Positions 30,926 to 42,169 of a DNA stretch of 64,000 nucleotides are shown here, piece by piece. Numbering within the stretch: position 1 is the first letter of the stretch; the number at the start of each line of letters is the position of its first letter. The position numbers and the translations under genes are program-made. The stretch comes from Phaeosaccion multiseriatum (taxonomy: Eukaryota > Ochrophyta, other classes), in the NCBI GenBank assembly GCA_965112735.1, contig OZ218950.1, positions 2,728,001 through 2,792,000 of the forward strand, read 5' to 3'. A model generated the notes under the pieces. That model searched no databases and was not told the DNA's origin. It saw only the letters and a list, made by a program, of their open reading frames with translations.

Positions 30926-32169
30926 TAGTGCAAGGAGAGCGGAATGGGACAGAAGAGGTGTGAGAAGTGGTTTCAATCAAGCGTCAATGGGCTCTCTTGG
31001 AGGGACACGCAAAGCGTCAAGGGGTGTGCTTCAAGAGGGTGTGTGAATGGGTTGTGGGTGGGTAGGTGTGGGTGGCTGTGAGTGGGTGGGTGGGTGTGGG
31101 TGTGGGTGGGTGGGTAGGTGGGTGTGGGTGGGTGGGTGGGTGGGCAGCACGCGATGCTCCCTCCCCGACGAGACCGCTGGGGGAGATTGCGTTGAGACAC
31201 ACCTGCAGATAGCCCCAGTTGCGGGCAGACACCAGATACTCAGTCTCGTCCAAGTAGGGGGCTAGTGCCTGGATCTTGTCGATGGCGGTCTGGAGATTGG
31301 CGTCATTCACTGTCCTTAGGCGCAAGTCCTTCTTGATTTGCACGAAGGGCAGACTGCCCGACTACAGCATCAGCACATGGATTCACGCCGGTGAGACAGG
31401 CCCGCGGTACAAGCAAGATGCACGAGGATGGAGGGTAAGTGTGTGTCACACATTCGCATGAGCATATTCACACCTTCGTTTCCCTTCTTCGCACCGCGCA
31501 GGGTCAGCTGTCGCACCGGAGAGGTCCCCATTCCCCCTCACCTTCTTGGTCCTCTTGGATGCCCTCACTTTCTCACTCTTTAGATCGCTCATCTCTTCTG
31601 TCTTTCTCTCGAGCAGCTCTACTTCATCTGTCAGAGTCGGGAACGGCAGCGAGGAGCGGTTCTTGAGAAGCCATGAAGGGTGGGGGCGCAAAGAGAGACA
31701 AGGGCAGTGTCCACTCGCAATGTGTACAACCCTCCGTGAAGGACAATTGAGCTCAATCTCACTCACCGAGCATATTCATGACCGATGGATCGGGACTCTT
31801 GGCCACTGCCGGTGGTAGGAAGGTCATGTGCCCTACAAGCAACATCGACGCCATCGTCGCGGCCCCCAACAGCTTCCCTCCTGTGACAAGGGGCCATGCC
31901 CAGGCTCGGCTTTCCGGGTCGTCTGCGTGTTGATCTCCTCCAAGTGCAGCTCCTGTTACTGTAGAGTCTCCCGTGTGTCTTCGTCTCTGCCTAGAGCTGG
32001 AGGAGATGCTGTTGCTGCTACTGCTGCTGCTACTGCTCCTCGATGAGACGGGCCGCGAGGCCCAAGCAGCGCGTGAATTTGGGGGGCTGACGAGGAGTCC
32101 GACGCAGCAGAAGAAGCAGCAGCTCAACGCCAGCAAAGCCGTAAGCGCCACTGCTGGTAGACACCTCAT
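29310..32169 (-). CDS. thylakoid-lumen protein with PsbQ-like helices and a C-terminal KOW motif
   Basis: Exons: 32169-31763, 31353-31203, 30800-30770, 30644-30621, 30406-30309, 29978-29795, 29542-29310 (375 aa), all in phase. The N-terminus has an ER signal (MRCLPAVALTALLALSCCFF), a Ser-rich transit segment, then a second hydrophobic stretch ending LPPAVAKS, a thylakoid processing site. The mature part starts as helices (KKDLRLRTVNDANLQTAIDK, LAPYLDETEYLVSARNWGYL, AREAMQFEAQQIFLALDDLY, GAQKAYVKLALSYDRFTKAG) like the four-helix bundle of PsbQ-type extrinsic photosystem II proteins. The last exon encodes a KOW motif (QDMVVLLKGPDRGKKGKLIG), normally found in ribosomal or transcription factors. 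PsbQ kinship is an inference from pattern; a role at photosystem II is likely but unproven. Two exons are only 31 and 24 nt. Confidence 0.75.
30177..30292. repeat. (TCC)n tract in an intron
   Basis: Lies in the intron 30308-29979 of the lumen-protein gene. Unlike most intron repeats in this window, it is purine-rich on that gene's sense strand (GGA). Confidence 0.9.
30820..30935. repeat. GTG/GTA trinucleotide tract in an intron
   Basis: TGGTGG then GTAGTAGTAG on the + strand, which is pyrimidine-rich CCACCA/CTACTA on the sense strand. It ends shortly before the acceptor of the 31-nt exon of the lumen-protein gene. Confidence 0.9.
31030..31150. repeat. GGGTGGGTG-type minisatellite in an intron
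   Basis: G-rich runs (GGTGGGTGGGTGGGTGTGGG) on the + strand, C-rich on the sense strand of the lumen-protein gene. G-quadruplex formation is possible. Confidence 0.85.
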
Positions 32170-32349
32170 TGTGACCTACTCCATTGTGGGGGTGTCGAAG
32201 AGATTTTTCCGTCCAAGCGAATCAACAAGCGGGAGGGGAAACCTCCACCACGCTCGGCTTCAAGTCGTCGACGCCTGTGAAGCTGTATCACAACACGTGA
32301 GCGTTGGATTGACATTGCCTCTCGCCCCAGGATATTTATATCAGACACA

Positions 32350-33149
32350 ATGGCTCCTCCGCCACGAGCAGTAGCCCCCGAAAAAGATCCAGACTGCGAG
32401 GTTGGTGCTGGGTGCGAGCGGGAGGAGACCTGGCCGTGTTGGCAAGCGCGCAGCCGAACATTCCGCTTTTAAGTGATTCTAACCCTTCCTTCCGTCCTCT
32501 CCTTCAGGATCCCATATGTTCTGACACGAAAAAAATGCTCTCCATGGCGCTGGGGGATGGCTTCTCCTTCGGTGGAGCCAAGCTAGACAAGCCAAGCTCG
32601 CAGCAAGCCGGAGCGGGAGGACAGAGCGGAGGGCCTCAGGGAATTCCCCGTGGAGCAGCAGAAGGAGCAGCAGTTGTAGCAGCAGCAGCGCCCCCCCGTG
32701 GAGCAGCAGAGGGAGCCGCAATAGTGGCAGAAGCAGCGGCCGCAGCAGCTGGAGCAATCGCGGCCAATGAAGCGGCCGCTATAGAGGCGGGTGCGGGGGG
32801 TGTGGGTGGAGGCTTGCCTTTGAACAAGAACGAAGTTGGCGATGCCACGTGGGCGCTGCTGCATTCAGCGGCCGCCTACTACCCAGACAAGCCGTCCGAA
32901 GAGGAGCAACGAGAGGCGAAGAATTTCATCACAGGCTTGGCCAGTATGTATCCCTGCGGCTATTGCAGAGAAGACTTCAAAAAGGAGGTCAAGAAGAGCC
33001 CCCCAAGGTAAGGGAGAAGGGCGGGGGCAACTGGAGAGGGGGGTCGGGGGGGTTGGTGAGTGCTGCTGCTGCTGCTGTGCTGCTGCTGCCACCACTTTGG
33101 ACGCGAATGGTTTCAACGCGCAGGCTCAGCCAATGTGCTGACACTGGCA

Positions 33150-33197
<48 letters not shown>

Positions 33198-33342
33198 CGT
33201 GTGCGCTCTCAGTGTGGAGTCTCGGCTGGCCCTGTCTCTGTGGGTCTGCCAGCAACACAATATAGTGAACAAGAAGCTCGGCGCCAAGACAATAGAGTGT
33301 GAGATCGGGTTGCTGGACAAGCGCTGGAGGAACAAGAGGTAA
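32350..33342 (+). CDS. ERV1: Erv1/ALR-type FAD-linked sulfhydryl oxidase
   Basis: Exons: 32350-32400, 32508-33007, 33213-33342 (226 aa). In mitochondria this enzyme reoxidises Mia40 and passes electrons to cytochrome c or oxygen, driving disulphide formation in the intermembrane space. The FAD-binding fold is clear: WALLHSAAAYYPDKPSEEEQ, the redox CxxC in MYPCGYCREDF, KKSPPR joined by splicing to SVESRLALSLWVCQQHN, then NKKLGAKTIEC. An N-terminal pair (DCEDPICSD) may be the shuttle cysteines. An Ala/Gly-rich insert with a repeated PRGAAEGAA unit separates it from the core. The first donor (GAG|GTTGGT) is weak. The stop lies 78 bp from that of the convergent PPR gene. Confidence 0.92.
33151..33198. 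repeat. (GTCT)n microsatellite
   Basis: Twelve tandem GTCT units in the last intron of the Erv1 gene, just before its acceptor. Confidence 0.95.
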
Positions 33343-33420
33343 CCAGCTCTGGGTGGGCCAAGAGCATTGCCATTGCCCTTGTATGTAAGGTTCATTTGTC
33401 AAAACTTAATCGCAGTGTCT

Positions 33421-36400
33421 TTAGGGGACTTCAGTACGCGTGGACGGTGGCGTGGTGGGCGGTGGTGCCGTGCTCTGTTTCGCCAAGAGGAGAGAAGCTC
33501 CGAGCTTTCGCGTGACCATCTGGAGATCGAGGCCCAGTCTCTGGTACACGCCAGCCACGGCATTGGCGGTTGCCTCGTCATCAACCGTGTACGCCTGGTG
33601 TTGCTGCGACTCCTGCAAGACTTTGCTCAAGTTCCCCACATCCCCCAGGGTGGACAGGCTCAGTATCACTTCGTTGATCAGCCCAGTGTCTATGCCTGTT
33701 CCAAACCCGCTGCCGCCGCTACTTCTACTACTACTTCTGCTGCTCCTACCGTCGCCCACGTCCTCCTCCTGGTCAGCATCCATAGCCATCCGAGCCCAAG
33801 CCTCGCGCATCAACGTGAGGCAGTCTCCCATGAGCCCGTCTCTGAAATAAGCCCTTGCCATGATGGAGTAGGACCTGGAGTTGGCACGCACCACCACATG
33901 GTCCTGCTGCTGTATCACCAACTGCTGCTGTGCTTCTGCTCCTACTGCAGCAGTGGCAGGGGGGGCAACAGGGGCAGCAGGAGCAGGAGCGGGCATGCGG
34001 CTCCTCATGTGAAGGAGGAAGAGGTGGGCGGCCTTACCCACGTAAAAGTTGTCGGTATACACCTGGAGCATGGCGTTCCACACGTCGATGGGCGCCGCAC
34101 CTCTCTCCACCCCTCCTCGCCTCCAGGCGTTGTTGTTCTTCCCCGCTGTCCCGCCGCCACTGGTACCGTCTTCCGTCCCGCTGCCCCCCAAACGGTTCTC
34201 CTCTGTCATCGAGCGGTACTGTTGGAACAAGACCTTGGCAGTCTCCACCTCCCCAACCGCCGACAGCGACTTCAACACAATGGCGTAGTCAGCAGGGTGA
34301 CCCGCCAGGCCCTTCTCAGTGTACATGTCCATCAGCACGGCGGCCGCAGCAGCACTGTCCCCATCCACCACGTGTGCTCTCACGAGGTTGTGAAAGGTGA
34401 AACCGTCGGGCCTCCACCCCGCTTGCTGCATCTCCTTGTAGAGACGCTTGGCCTCAGCCACCTTACCCACCACAGCCGCCGCTTCAATCACCGAGTTGTA
34501 CGTCCAGAGGTCTGGCTTCACTCCTCCTCCTCTCTCTCCTCGTGGCGACGACGCGACTTCCCCCCCGCCTTTTGCTGCTGCTCCTCCTGCTGCGCATTGT
34601 GGAATATACTCTGAAATGACTTTGCACGCCTCGTCAAAGAGTAACTGAACGGAGTCCTCAGGGCTCATAAACATCACCTCCTGCGCGTCAGGGCTGTGCC
34701 TAAGAGTAGCATCCGCATCGCTTTCAGCAGCGGCTTGTTCGCCCAGTCTGGCCAAGAGAGAGACGGCACGGAGTACCTGGGGGAGCATTTGTCCGCCCTT
34801 GGCCATGACCATCGCCTCGGTGATGGCCTGTGTTGTGTTGTGTGCCGGACCATTAGAGAAAAGAGAGAGGACGCAAGTGACTGGGGTAAGCTTCCGGAAG
34901 GGCAGGCAAGTGGGCGTGCTTGTACAACACATGTGCATCAATCTCCCCTTCTCTCTCTCTCTTGTTCAGCCAGAGCCATCCTAACCAGCCCTGTATCTCT
35001 CCACTTTCTCCAACTTACATTCAAGAGCGCATTGAATGCCACCGCCGACGGCCTCAACCCCCGCTCGCACCGGAGGGCCACAAACTCCTCGATGCCCCTG
35101 AAGGGGTCGCCGAGCTTCACACACGCATCCACCAACAGCGTACACGTGAAGTTGTCTGGCTCCACTCCATCCTCAATCATCTCTCTCAGAGCTCCCAGCA
35201 CGCCATCTAGCGACCCTTCTCCTCCCCGCAGCGACGAGACGGAGTGCCCACGCAGCAAGATATTGTACGTTGTGGTCAGAGCCTTGCTGTCGTGGAGAGC
35301 GGTGCTCTCTCTCATACGCTGGCGCACCTCGTAGGCCAAGGCCAGCTGCCTCTCTCGGCAGCAAGAATCTATGATGGTGTTGAACGTGGTGAGGTCAGGT
35401 TTGATGCCAACCGAAGCCATCGTGTCCAGCACTGCCACGCTCTCGATCACCTTGCCCCCACACGTCCGCAGGACCTTGACATAGGAGTTGAAGACTGTCA
35501 AATCGAGCTTCGGGAGGAAAGCTAGAGCCCCCGCACCACCACCCTCGGCGTCTTTCTTCAGTGCCGCGTCGTGAAGCTCACTGGCGAGTAACTGTTCCAT
35601 AAGGGCCACACCTCTGTCGGGGTCACCACCCGACACGCAGGCTTCAAGCAGCACGCTGTAGGTAAAGGCGTTGGATGTGACTCCGTAGGACGTCTCCATC
35701 AAGGCCAGACAGTCAAAGGCCTGTTGAAGGAGACAAGCAGAGGCGGCGAGAAGGGAAGGTGGCAGTGAGTGTGTGTTGGTTGATCACACCACACAGAACG
35801 CTCTTACTCCCTTCTCCACCCCCTCCCGTCCTGTCTCACCCCCAATGACTTGCGACAGAAGATTCCCGTCTCCAGCCCTCCCTTCCCCCCTTCTCCCTCA
35901 CCTTCTGCACCTCTCCCTGCATGCCGTAACCCTTGAGCATGAGGCTCATGGTGTGCATGTTGGGGCGGAGTCCGTCGAGCGACATGGCCCCGACCAGCGC
36001 CTCAGCGTGAGCCATGTCCCCGCTTTGGGTGCAGATGTTGACGAGCGTGTTGAGGGTGAACATGTCCACGCCGACCCCGCCTGCGCCCCTCATGGAGTCT
36101 ACGAGCTGCAGAGGGGCGCAACAGAGCCAGGAAGGAAGCAGGAGGACAGAACAAGAGGAAGAAGAAATAAGAAAAGGGGGGGAGGGTAAGGGAATGGTAC
36201 AGCGTTTGTGGTGCCTGGATATAGACACCGTTTGTCTTTTTCTCCTCCTTCTCCTTCTCCTTCTTCTCTTCCTCTTCGGTGGCTGCGTACCTCCAGGGCC
36301 TCTTTGAGGTGCTTGCTTTCTCCCGCCAAGGCTGCTGCGCGGGCTTGTCTTTTCCCGCGCGCCCCGCCCTTTTTGCTTTTCAAGTACCGCTTCAAGAGGG

Positions 36401-37004
36401 TATTGTAGCTAATCAGGTTGGGCTCCACCCCCCCTCCTGGGCCCGTAAGCCTAGCCCACATGCTGTCTATCACGTCTTGCTCGCACCGGCACCGAAGGCA
36501 TGCGTTGATGAGCGTGTTTAGCGTGTACACATTGGGCTGAACGCACTTCTCCAGATCGACGAGCGCCTCATTCACAGCAGTCATGTCCCGCTGCATGCCC
36601 GCCCTCTCGATGGCTTTATTCAGGGCCATGATTGGGAGAGGGGCCGCTCCTTCTCCTCGCCCTCCCCTACCGCGGACGCCGCTGCCGCCTGCCCTTCCTC
36701 GTCGTCCACCTCGCCCACCCCTCTCCTCGCGCTCCAGCACCGCGGCGGTTCCAGCAAGAGCACCATCACGCGGTTGCCCCTCTAGCCGCCGCTGCTGCTG
36801 GTATCGGAAAGGCGTTAATGAGCCGAGGGCCGCCCGCGCCGTTTGCGGGGGGGCAAAGGCATCCGCCTTCCAAGCTTGGCTCAAGGAAAGCCAACAGCAG
36901 CACACCCTTGCTTGTCTTCCACGTTTTGTCCTCTTCTCCTGCCGTCGCCGCCACTGCTGCTGCGGCTGCTGCCGCAGCTTCTTCCCCTCCTGGTCCACAC
37001 CCAT
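33421..37004 (-). CDS. plastid-targeted pentatricopeptide-repeat (PPR) protein
   Basis: Exons: 37004-36291, 36105-35902, 35720-35019, 34827-33421 (1008 aa), all phase 0. PPR proteins bind organelle RNA and guide its processing, editing, stability or translation. Repeat units are evident: PNVYTLNTLINACLR, PNLISYNTLLKRYLKS, VDMFTLNTLVNICTQSGDM, SNAFTYSVLLEACVSGGDP, KPDLTTFNTIIDSCCRERQ, EPDNFTCTLLVDACVKLGD, RPSAVAFNALLN, RPDGFTFHNLVRAHVVDGD. The motif KADAFAPP near residue 47 is the heterokont plastid signal-peptide cleavage site. The start could be another Met nearby, since the residues before the motif are unusually basic. Low-complexity loops (polyA, TEDGTSGGG) separate later repeats. There is no editing (DYW) domain, so it is of the P class. 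Confidence 0.9.
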
Positions 37005-37135
37005 GTTCAGGAAACAGCCCCCGCTTGCTCAGGGGAGGGCAGTGTGTGTGGAGGAGAGGAAAAGGGAAAGGCCCCCAACAAGCTGAAACTGCAACGAGCA
37101 TACTCACTCTCGATATCCACTCTCCAAAGGGCAGC
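37005..37135. promoter_or_regulatory. 131-bp divergent intergenic region
   Basis: The tightest divergent pair (PPR on -, signal-peptide protein on +). It is purine-rich on the + strand (GAGGAGAGGAAAAGGGAAAG near 37053) with no TATA box. A shared promoter is inferred. Confidence 0.4.
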
Positions 37136-37978
37136 ATGATGCTCGCACTCTGCCTTGTGGTTCTCTGTGCGCTGTGTCCTGGGGCGATGGGATGGGGCTT
37201 CAAGAAGCCCCAGGCTCTTCAAAAGGAAGAAGATTTCTCCCCTCCCGACTGGGCTTTTGTGAAGAAGTGGGACGTGGAGAGGTCGATGGCGTACAGTAAG
37301 GACAAGGTAAGTACAAAAGAGAGGTAACCTCGCCACTTTGCATAGCTTGCACGGGGTCTTTATGGGGGGAAAGAGAAAACAAGAGAGCAACTTGCTCCTT
37401 TCCCTTACCCAAATTCCCCTCCCTCACTCAACCACCCTCTGCTCGCAGCCTTTAGAGGGGAAGGGGCACCTATCGCTCGACACAGACTATTCGGGGACCT
37501 TCTCAACGGGGGAAATGGGGAGGTGGAGGCTGGAGAAGACGGGGCGGGCAAGCTTGTGGATCCTCGAGATTCCTAAGGGCTCAGGGATTGTTTCATACGA
37601 GGTAGGCTGGGATGAGCACTTGGGGCGTGTGAAAGGACCGACGGGGACGGGAGTCTGGGTCGGGGAGACTTTTGCCATCTTGATAGAGCGCTGGCCCCGC
37701 CTCACTCAATCTGGAGCCGACTGGGCTCAACTCGGATGTCGTCCTACCCAAACTGCTTGCATCTCCCCTCCGCTCACCGATGTTCGCCCCCGATGCCGTG
37801 GTGACTACAGATGATGGTGACGAGGGGCAAGCACCACAAGACGTCAATCACCTTCGGGAAGGGGAAGATCTTCTTTGTGGATCCAAAAGACCCAAAGAAG
37901 AACAAGCGGCCAATCGGCAACTTTGGTATTGGTATTGAGCCCCTCAAGCCTTTGATAGACACCAGCTTCAAAGTATAG
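37136..37978 (+). CDS. small signal-peptide protein of unknown function
   Basis: Exons: 37136-37306, 37449-37601, 37811-37978 (163 aa), phase 0 throughout. The N-terminus MMLALCLVVLCALCPGAMGW is a signal peptide with an aromatic residue just after the likely cleavage site, which in these algae often marks plastid import. The body is beta-rich (GRWRLEKTGRASLWILEIP), and splicing joins GSGIVSYE to MMVTRGKHHKTSITFGKGK. It ends with a basic stretch (DPKDPKKNKR). The donor after exon 2 (GAG|GTAGGC) is strong, but the longer unspliced frame cannot be excluded. I recognise no family. Confidence 0.7.
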
Positions 37979-38591
37979 CACCAGTGCAGTGCAGTCCCTA
38001 GCCTATGGGCCATCTCTCCTTGTACAGCAGGACGGAGAGAGGGAGGAATTAGGTTCACTCACACAGAGCTGTGGGTGGTGTGGAGCAAGGTGTTGCTGCT
38101 GCCCTACTACGCCATGCGCGCACGAGGAGGGCAGGATGGCCAGCGTGGAGCGTACGATCCGAGGCTTTGTAGCTGCCTACCACCGTCATCGCTCAGAAGG
38201 AGGGAGAGGGGAGGTGATTTTGACTAGAAGCAACAGGACGAGTGGGCAGCGCTGGAGCAGAGCATGGTGGCGGTCTGTGACATGGATGGAAAGAGGCTCT
38301 GCTTCCGCTGCCATCGTTCGGGACTTGGAGCTTTGTTGACCCGTCACCCTCCTGGATATGTCGTGGGGCTTGACAGCATAACTGACCGGGTCGCCCTTAT
38401 TCCGTTCGCCTTTGTATGTATATATATATATGCGAGTCTTCCCACCCACCTTGGGTTCGTGTGGCTGCAATGGGCAAGCGAGTCATAGAGTAGTCAACAA
38501 AAGTCATCAAGTGCCTAGCCCGGTGTTCGCTTTGCTTTTTTAAAATTAAAAGCAAACACTCGCAACCCAGCAACTCTACTTGGCGGTTCAC
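37979..38591. other. tail-to-tail intergenic region
   Basis: About 610 bp between convergent stops. Contains TATATATATA at 38418-38430 and a TTTTTTAAAATTAAAAG palindrome-like stretch near 38537. No gene is supported. Confidence 0.6.
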
Positions 38592-39207
38592 TCACTCCAG
38601 CGGCCGGCCCTCCTTCACTAAATCGTGCCACCACGCCCTTTCCAGCGCAAAGCTGAAAGTCCCCTCCCCCAACCAGGGCGGCCGTGGAAAGGAGAGCTTG
38701 CACGCCTGCAGAGCCAGGTTGGGGCACACGGCGAAGGCAGAGGGGGGCCTCGGCTTTCCATCCTTGTCAAGCTCAGTAGCCTCGATCCGTTGGGCATACA
38801 GCGCGTCGCCAGCGATTGGGAAGCCTTCCTCGCCGAACATGCCGCGGATTTGATGCGTCCTTCCTGTGAGCAGCTGTACCTCCACCTCGTGCAGTTGCGT
38901 ACCCCATAGACTCGCATCGAAGGAGCGCACTTGGCTACTGTTACCCTCCTTGGCACCAGCCTGGGCCTGGTCATCGTCGCCCCCCTTGACATCCGCTTGG
39001 CTGCCGTCTCCCGCCTCGACACTAGCACTGACAGGCTCCTCTTTGAGAACGTAGTCCTTGACTGAGACGACGTTCATTCGGCACTCGGCCCACCCTTCCC
39101 CTGCCTCGTGTACCTTGCGGTACAGCTTTGGCGACCTCTTTGATGGCAGGAGGTATTGAGTCAAAAGGCCTGGCCGAGGACTCTCCTGCTGCTGCTGCTG
39201 GTGCTGG

Positions 39208-39242
<35 letters not shown>

Positions 39243-40129
39243 GCCCTGGCTCTGCTCAGCTTCCACTGCCTCCCGGTAGGAAGCTCCACCATCATACCAG
39301 TGCCCCGCTGAAGGAAGAGCCGCAGGGTCTGCCACCCTATGGCGAGGGCGTACAAGGGCGCGGTAGTACTTGTTGATGGGGCTGCCCTCTCCGCTCCTGG
39401 AGCCCACCTGCGGCCCGCCTCCTTCCCGTAAAAGGCCCCCAAACCATTTCAAAAACTCTTGGCTTCTCGACACAACGAGGAGGCCAGACGTATCAGTGTC
39501 GAGGCGATGCCCCAGTCGCAACTCTTCCGTGTCCGGCAAAGCTTTTGAGAGGCAAGCGAGGACGTTCTCGTTGAGGTTGTCGACCATGGCATGGCAAGGG
39601 AGGCCGGCTGGCTTGTCCAGCAGCAGAAAGTCCGGCTCTATGACGAGCACATGCTTTAGTATGTTCTTTGGGGTCTCGTATCTGCGAGGGTTGGCGTATA
39701 TGCGCAACAGATCTCCCTCCTCAATCTGGGTCGTAGAATCGGTCACTCGCCGAGGCTTTGGCATTCCCTGCTGCTGATGCCATACCGCTGTATAGGGTAC
39801 GGGTTCGCAAGCAACACGCCACATGATCAGATGGAAGGGGTAGGGGGGGGGGTCATACGGGGGGCAAGTTTGAAGAGGGTTATGGGGTGCAATGGTTTCT
39901 CTCACCGCCTCTCACCTCCAAACTCTACAAGCTTGCTCGCCTTCTCCTCGCTCTTCCAGCCCAGCAAGGTGGCTACCTCCTTCCCCACCGCCCCGGTTGT
40001 CGTTGCGTAAAAGTGCTGCGTGAGGGGCTTGGCAGCGCCTGCTGTCTCGACAGCCGGAGGGCCAGTGGTGGCACTACTCGAGAAGGCTTGCGCGGACAAG
40101 GCTTGGGCCCTCCTTGGGACCAAGAGCAT
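38592..40129 (-). CDS. RluA-family RNA pseudouridine synthase
   Basis: Exons: 40129-39916 and 39787-38592 (469 aa), joined in phase. The enzyme isomerises uridine to pseudouridine in rRNA or tRNA. The catalytic motif is HRLDTDTSGLLVVSR, with its Asp in RLDTDTSG, preceded by LLLDKPAGLPCHA. Later motifs are KYYRALVRPR, VEVQLLTGRTHQIRGMF and GFPIAGDALY. The N-terminal part (QIEEGDLLRIYANPR) looks like an S4-type RNA-binding domain. The first residues (MLLVPRRAQALSAQAFSSSA) suit an organelle transit peptide; an upstream ATG at 40195 is an alternative. Two inserts are low complexity, one a polyQ run from a CTG repeat at 39182-39241. Confidence 0.9.
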
Positions 40130-40799
40130 CTGCGTGAGGATGAAAAAGGTCCTTTTGGGAGGGAGGTGCAGTACACCTCCCCATCTTGCCTGCATAGGTG
40201 CGCTGCGCGCCACAAAGGCATCAAGGGAGGGGGAGAGCGCAATGGGGCGCGGGCCTGTTGTAATCCGAAGCCATCTATGACATTACTTTTACCATCTTTC
40301 CTTCCTTTTTTTCTCACGGATTCACTACACTGTCCACGCAGCAACCCCTCCCAATGACTCCACTGGAGTCCCCTGTGGGGGAGGGGAAGTCTTGGGGGAG
40401 TAGAGAGGCCTGATCCTCGCCTCCCCTCCTCCTCCCCACGCCCCCATCTACTGGCCATCTGGTCATCAGAGGAGTATGCCGCGTGTGAGGATCACATCAG
40501 GTCCCGTAAAGGTCAACGTGGTAGCAGGCCCTTGGTGGAGGTTTAACTCGAGATCCAGGGGGAAGGGGGAAGTGCTAACCTAACCTCGCTCATTTTCGAG
40601 CCCCGCTTGGGCCCCGTCCGGTGAGCCCCGTCCGGTGAGACGTTCTTCTGTGCATGAAGCGCCTCGCAAGAGAGGCACACTTCTCCCCCCAGTGCGAGCG
40701 AGGACAGTACGACTGGTCATACCAGCTTATCCTTCGTAAGGACTGAGGGGGCATCGCTGAGGAGTGAGTCTGTCGGGCCGGCAACGTCTCAGGGGAGAT
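40130..40799. other. intergenic region
   Basis: Lies between two - strand genes: the 3' flank of the DUF1995 gene and the 5' flank of the pseudouridine synthase. A 14-nt direct repeat, GCCCCGTCCGGTGA, occurs twice in tandem (about 40612-40639). No gene is supported. An extended first exon of the pseudouridine synthase may reach 40195. Confidence 0.55.
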
Positions 40800-41973
40800 T
40801 CAGGACTTTGCCGCCGTAAATGCCTTTTGCAAAGCATTCGACACCTTCAGCAGGTCCGGCTTTCGTAGCTGGCCTGGTGGTTGGGGGGGGGGGAGAGGGA
40901 GAAGCAAAGGAGAAGACAGAATGAGCAATGAGCACAAAACTACTTCTCTCCTCCCCATAAAGACGGAGTAGGAGGAGGACTGACTTCAACATGTTGCTCC
41001 CTAATTTACCTCGCTGTCCCTCGATCATCACCACCTCCTCGTCCAGCTTCTTGTTGCTTCCGGCCTGAACCATAACCCACTCCTCTGAGGGGTACTGACG
41101 CATGAGATAACCCCAACCTACATGGCGAATGGACGATTGGAAAGGTCATCAGCAGCACATCACCACACTTCCACTTTCCCGACTCCCTCCCCCACAGATG
41201 ATAGACTGAATGAATAAAGCGTGCACCTGAGATTGGCTTGAAGTAATATACGGGATTCAGCGTGGCCCAGCCGTTGTTGAACAAGCCATTAACGACAATG
41301 ACTGGGCTGTCCTTGCTCAGTTTGTCGGCCAGACTCCACTGTGAAGCATCCCCGGGAGTGAGCAGGATCTGCACATCCTTCGGCCCCACAGGGGGCAGCG
41401 CCGCACCCCTCTTCGGAAACGTCATCACCTCTACCTTGTTGCTTTTGAACTGTGTGAGTCTTGACTTGTAGCCCTGGGAACAGCAGATGATATACACCTT
41501 CGATCGGCTGCGTGCGAGCGTCTCGGCGAGCTATACAAGAGAGGGTTGGGGTCGGGTAAGAGTGGCACTGATGTCGCATATACACTTGAGACACGTTCAC
41601 GTACCAATGTAACAAATTCAACGTTGCTGGCCAGACAAAGTTCCACGCTTGCCCGGCTCCCGTCATTCAGTTTGTTGAGCTGTGCCACGGGAGGGAAATC
41701 AACTTCCATTCCGACTAAACCTGCCTTGAGGCCGGCCTCAACACTCCTGACGGCTCCTTTCCTGATCTCTTCGAAGCTGCTTGGCACCTTGGGTGCCGGT
41801 CCCCTGTTGGATCTAATGGGCGGGTTGGTGGGTGGGGCTGGTATCTTGGATGGAGGTGGTTTAAAGAGAGAGTCGAAGAGGCCCATTTTCAGATGAAGCG
41901 TGCCGCTGGAGAAGGAACTAACACAGCAAGGCAGGAGCAAAAGGAGACCCTTAAGGAGCGTCATCTTGATCAT
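40800..41973 (-). CDS. DUF1995 plastid protein, LPA3-like
   Basis: Exons: 41973-41605, 41530-41227, 41117-41010, 40873-40800 (284 aa), all in phase. DUF1995 proteins include plant LPA3, needed for photosystem II assembly, and other plastid proteins. Family-like parts are the segment starting VDFPPVAQLNKLNDGSR, VYIICCSQGYKS, VQILLTPGDASQWSLADKL, PVIVVNGLFNNGWA, EEWVMVQAGSNKKLDEEVVM and the C-terminal QLRKPDLLKVSNALQKAF. The N-terminus MTLLKGLLLLLPCCVSSFSS is a signal peptide with F at the predicted site, so plastid targeting is likely. The second and third junctions rely on splicing in phase 1; unspliced frames lose the conserved C-terminus. Confidence 0.88.
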
Positions 41974-42169
41974 GTTTGCTTTGTTTGTTTGCGTGCCCCT
42001 CCTTCTCCTCGTTTGAGGTATGAGGACACTGCATTCGGTCGTCGACAGGACGACAGGACGTTGATTTAGTAGCTCTTAGCGAAGAGAGAGGGGTTAAGCT
42101 GGGTTGGAAGTTCGAGAAGACGTGTGATAGATCGGGTGGGGGTGGGAGGGGAAATAGGCAGAAAGAACG

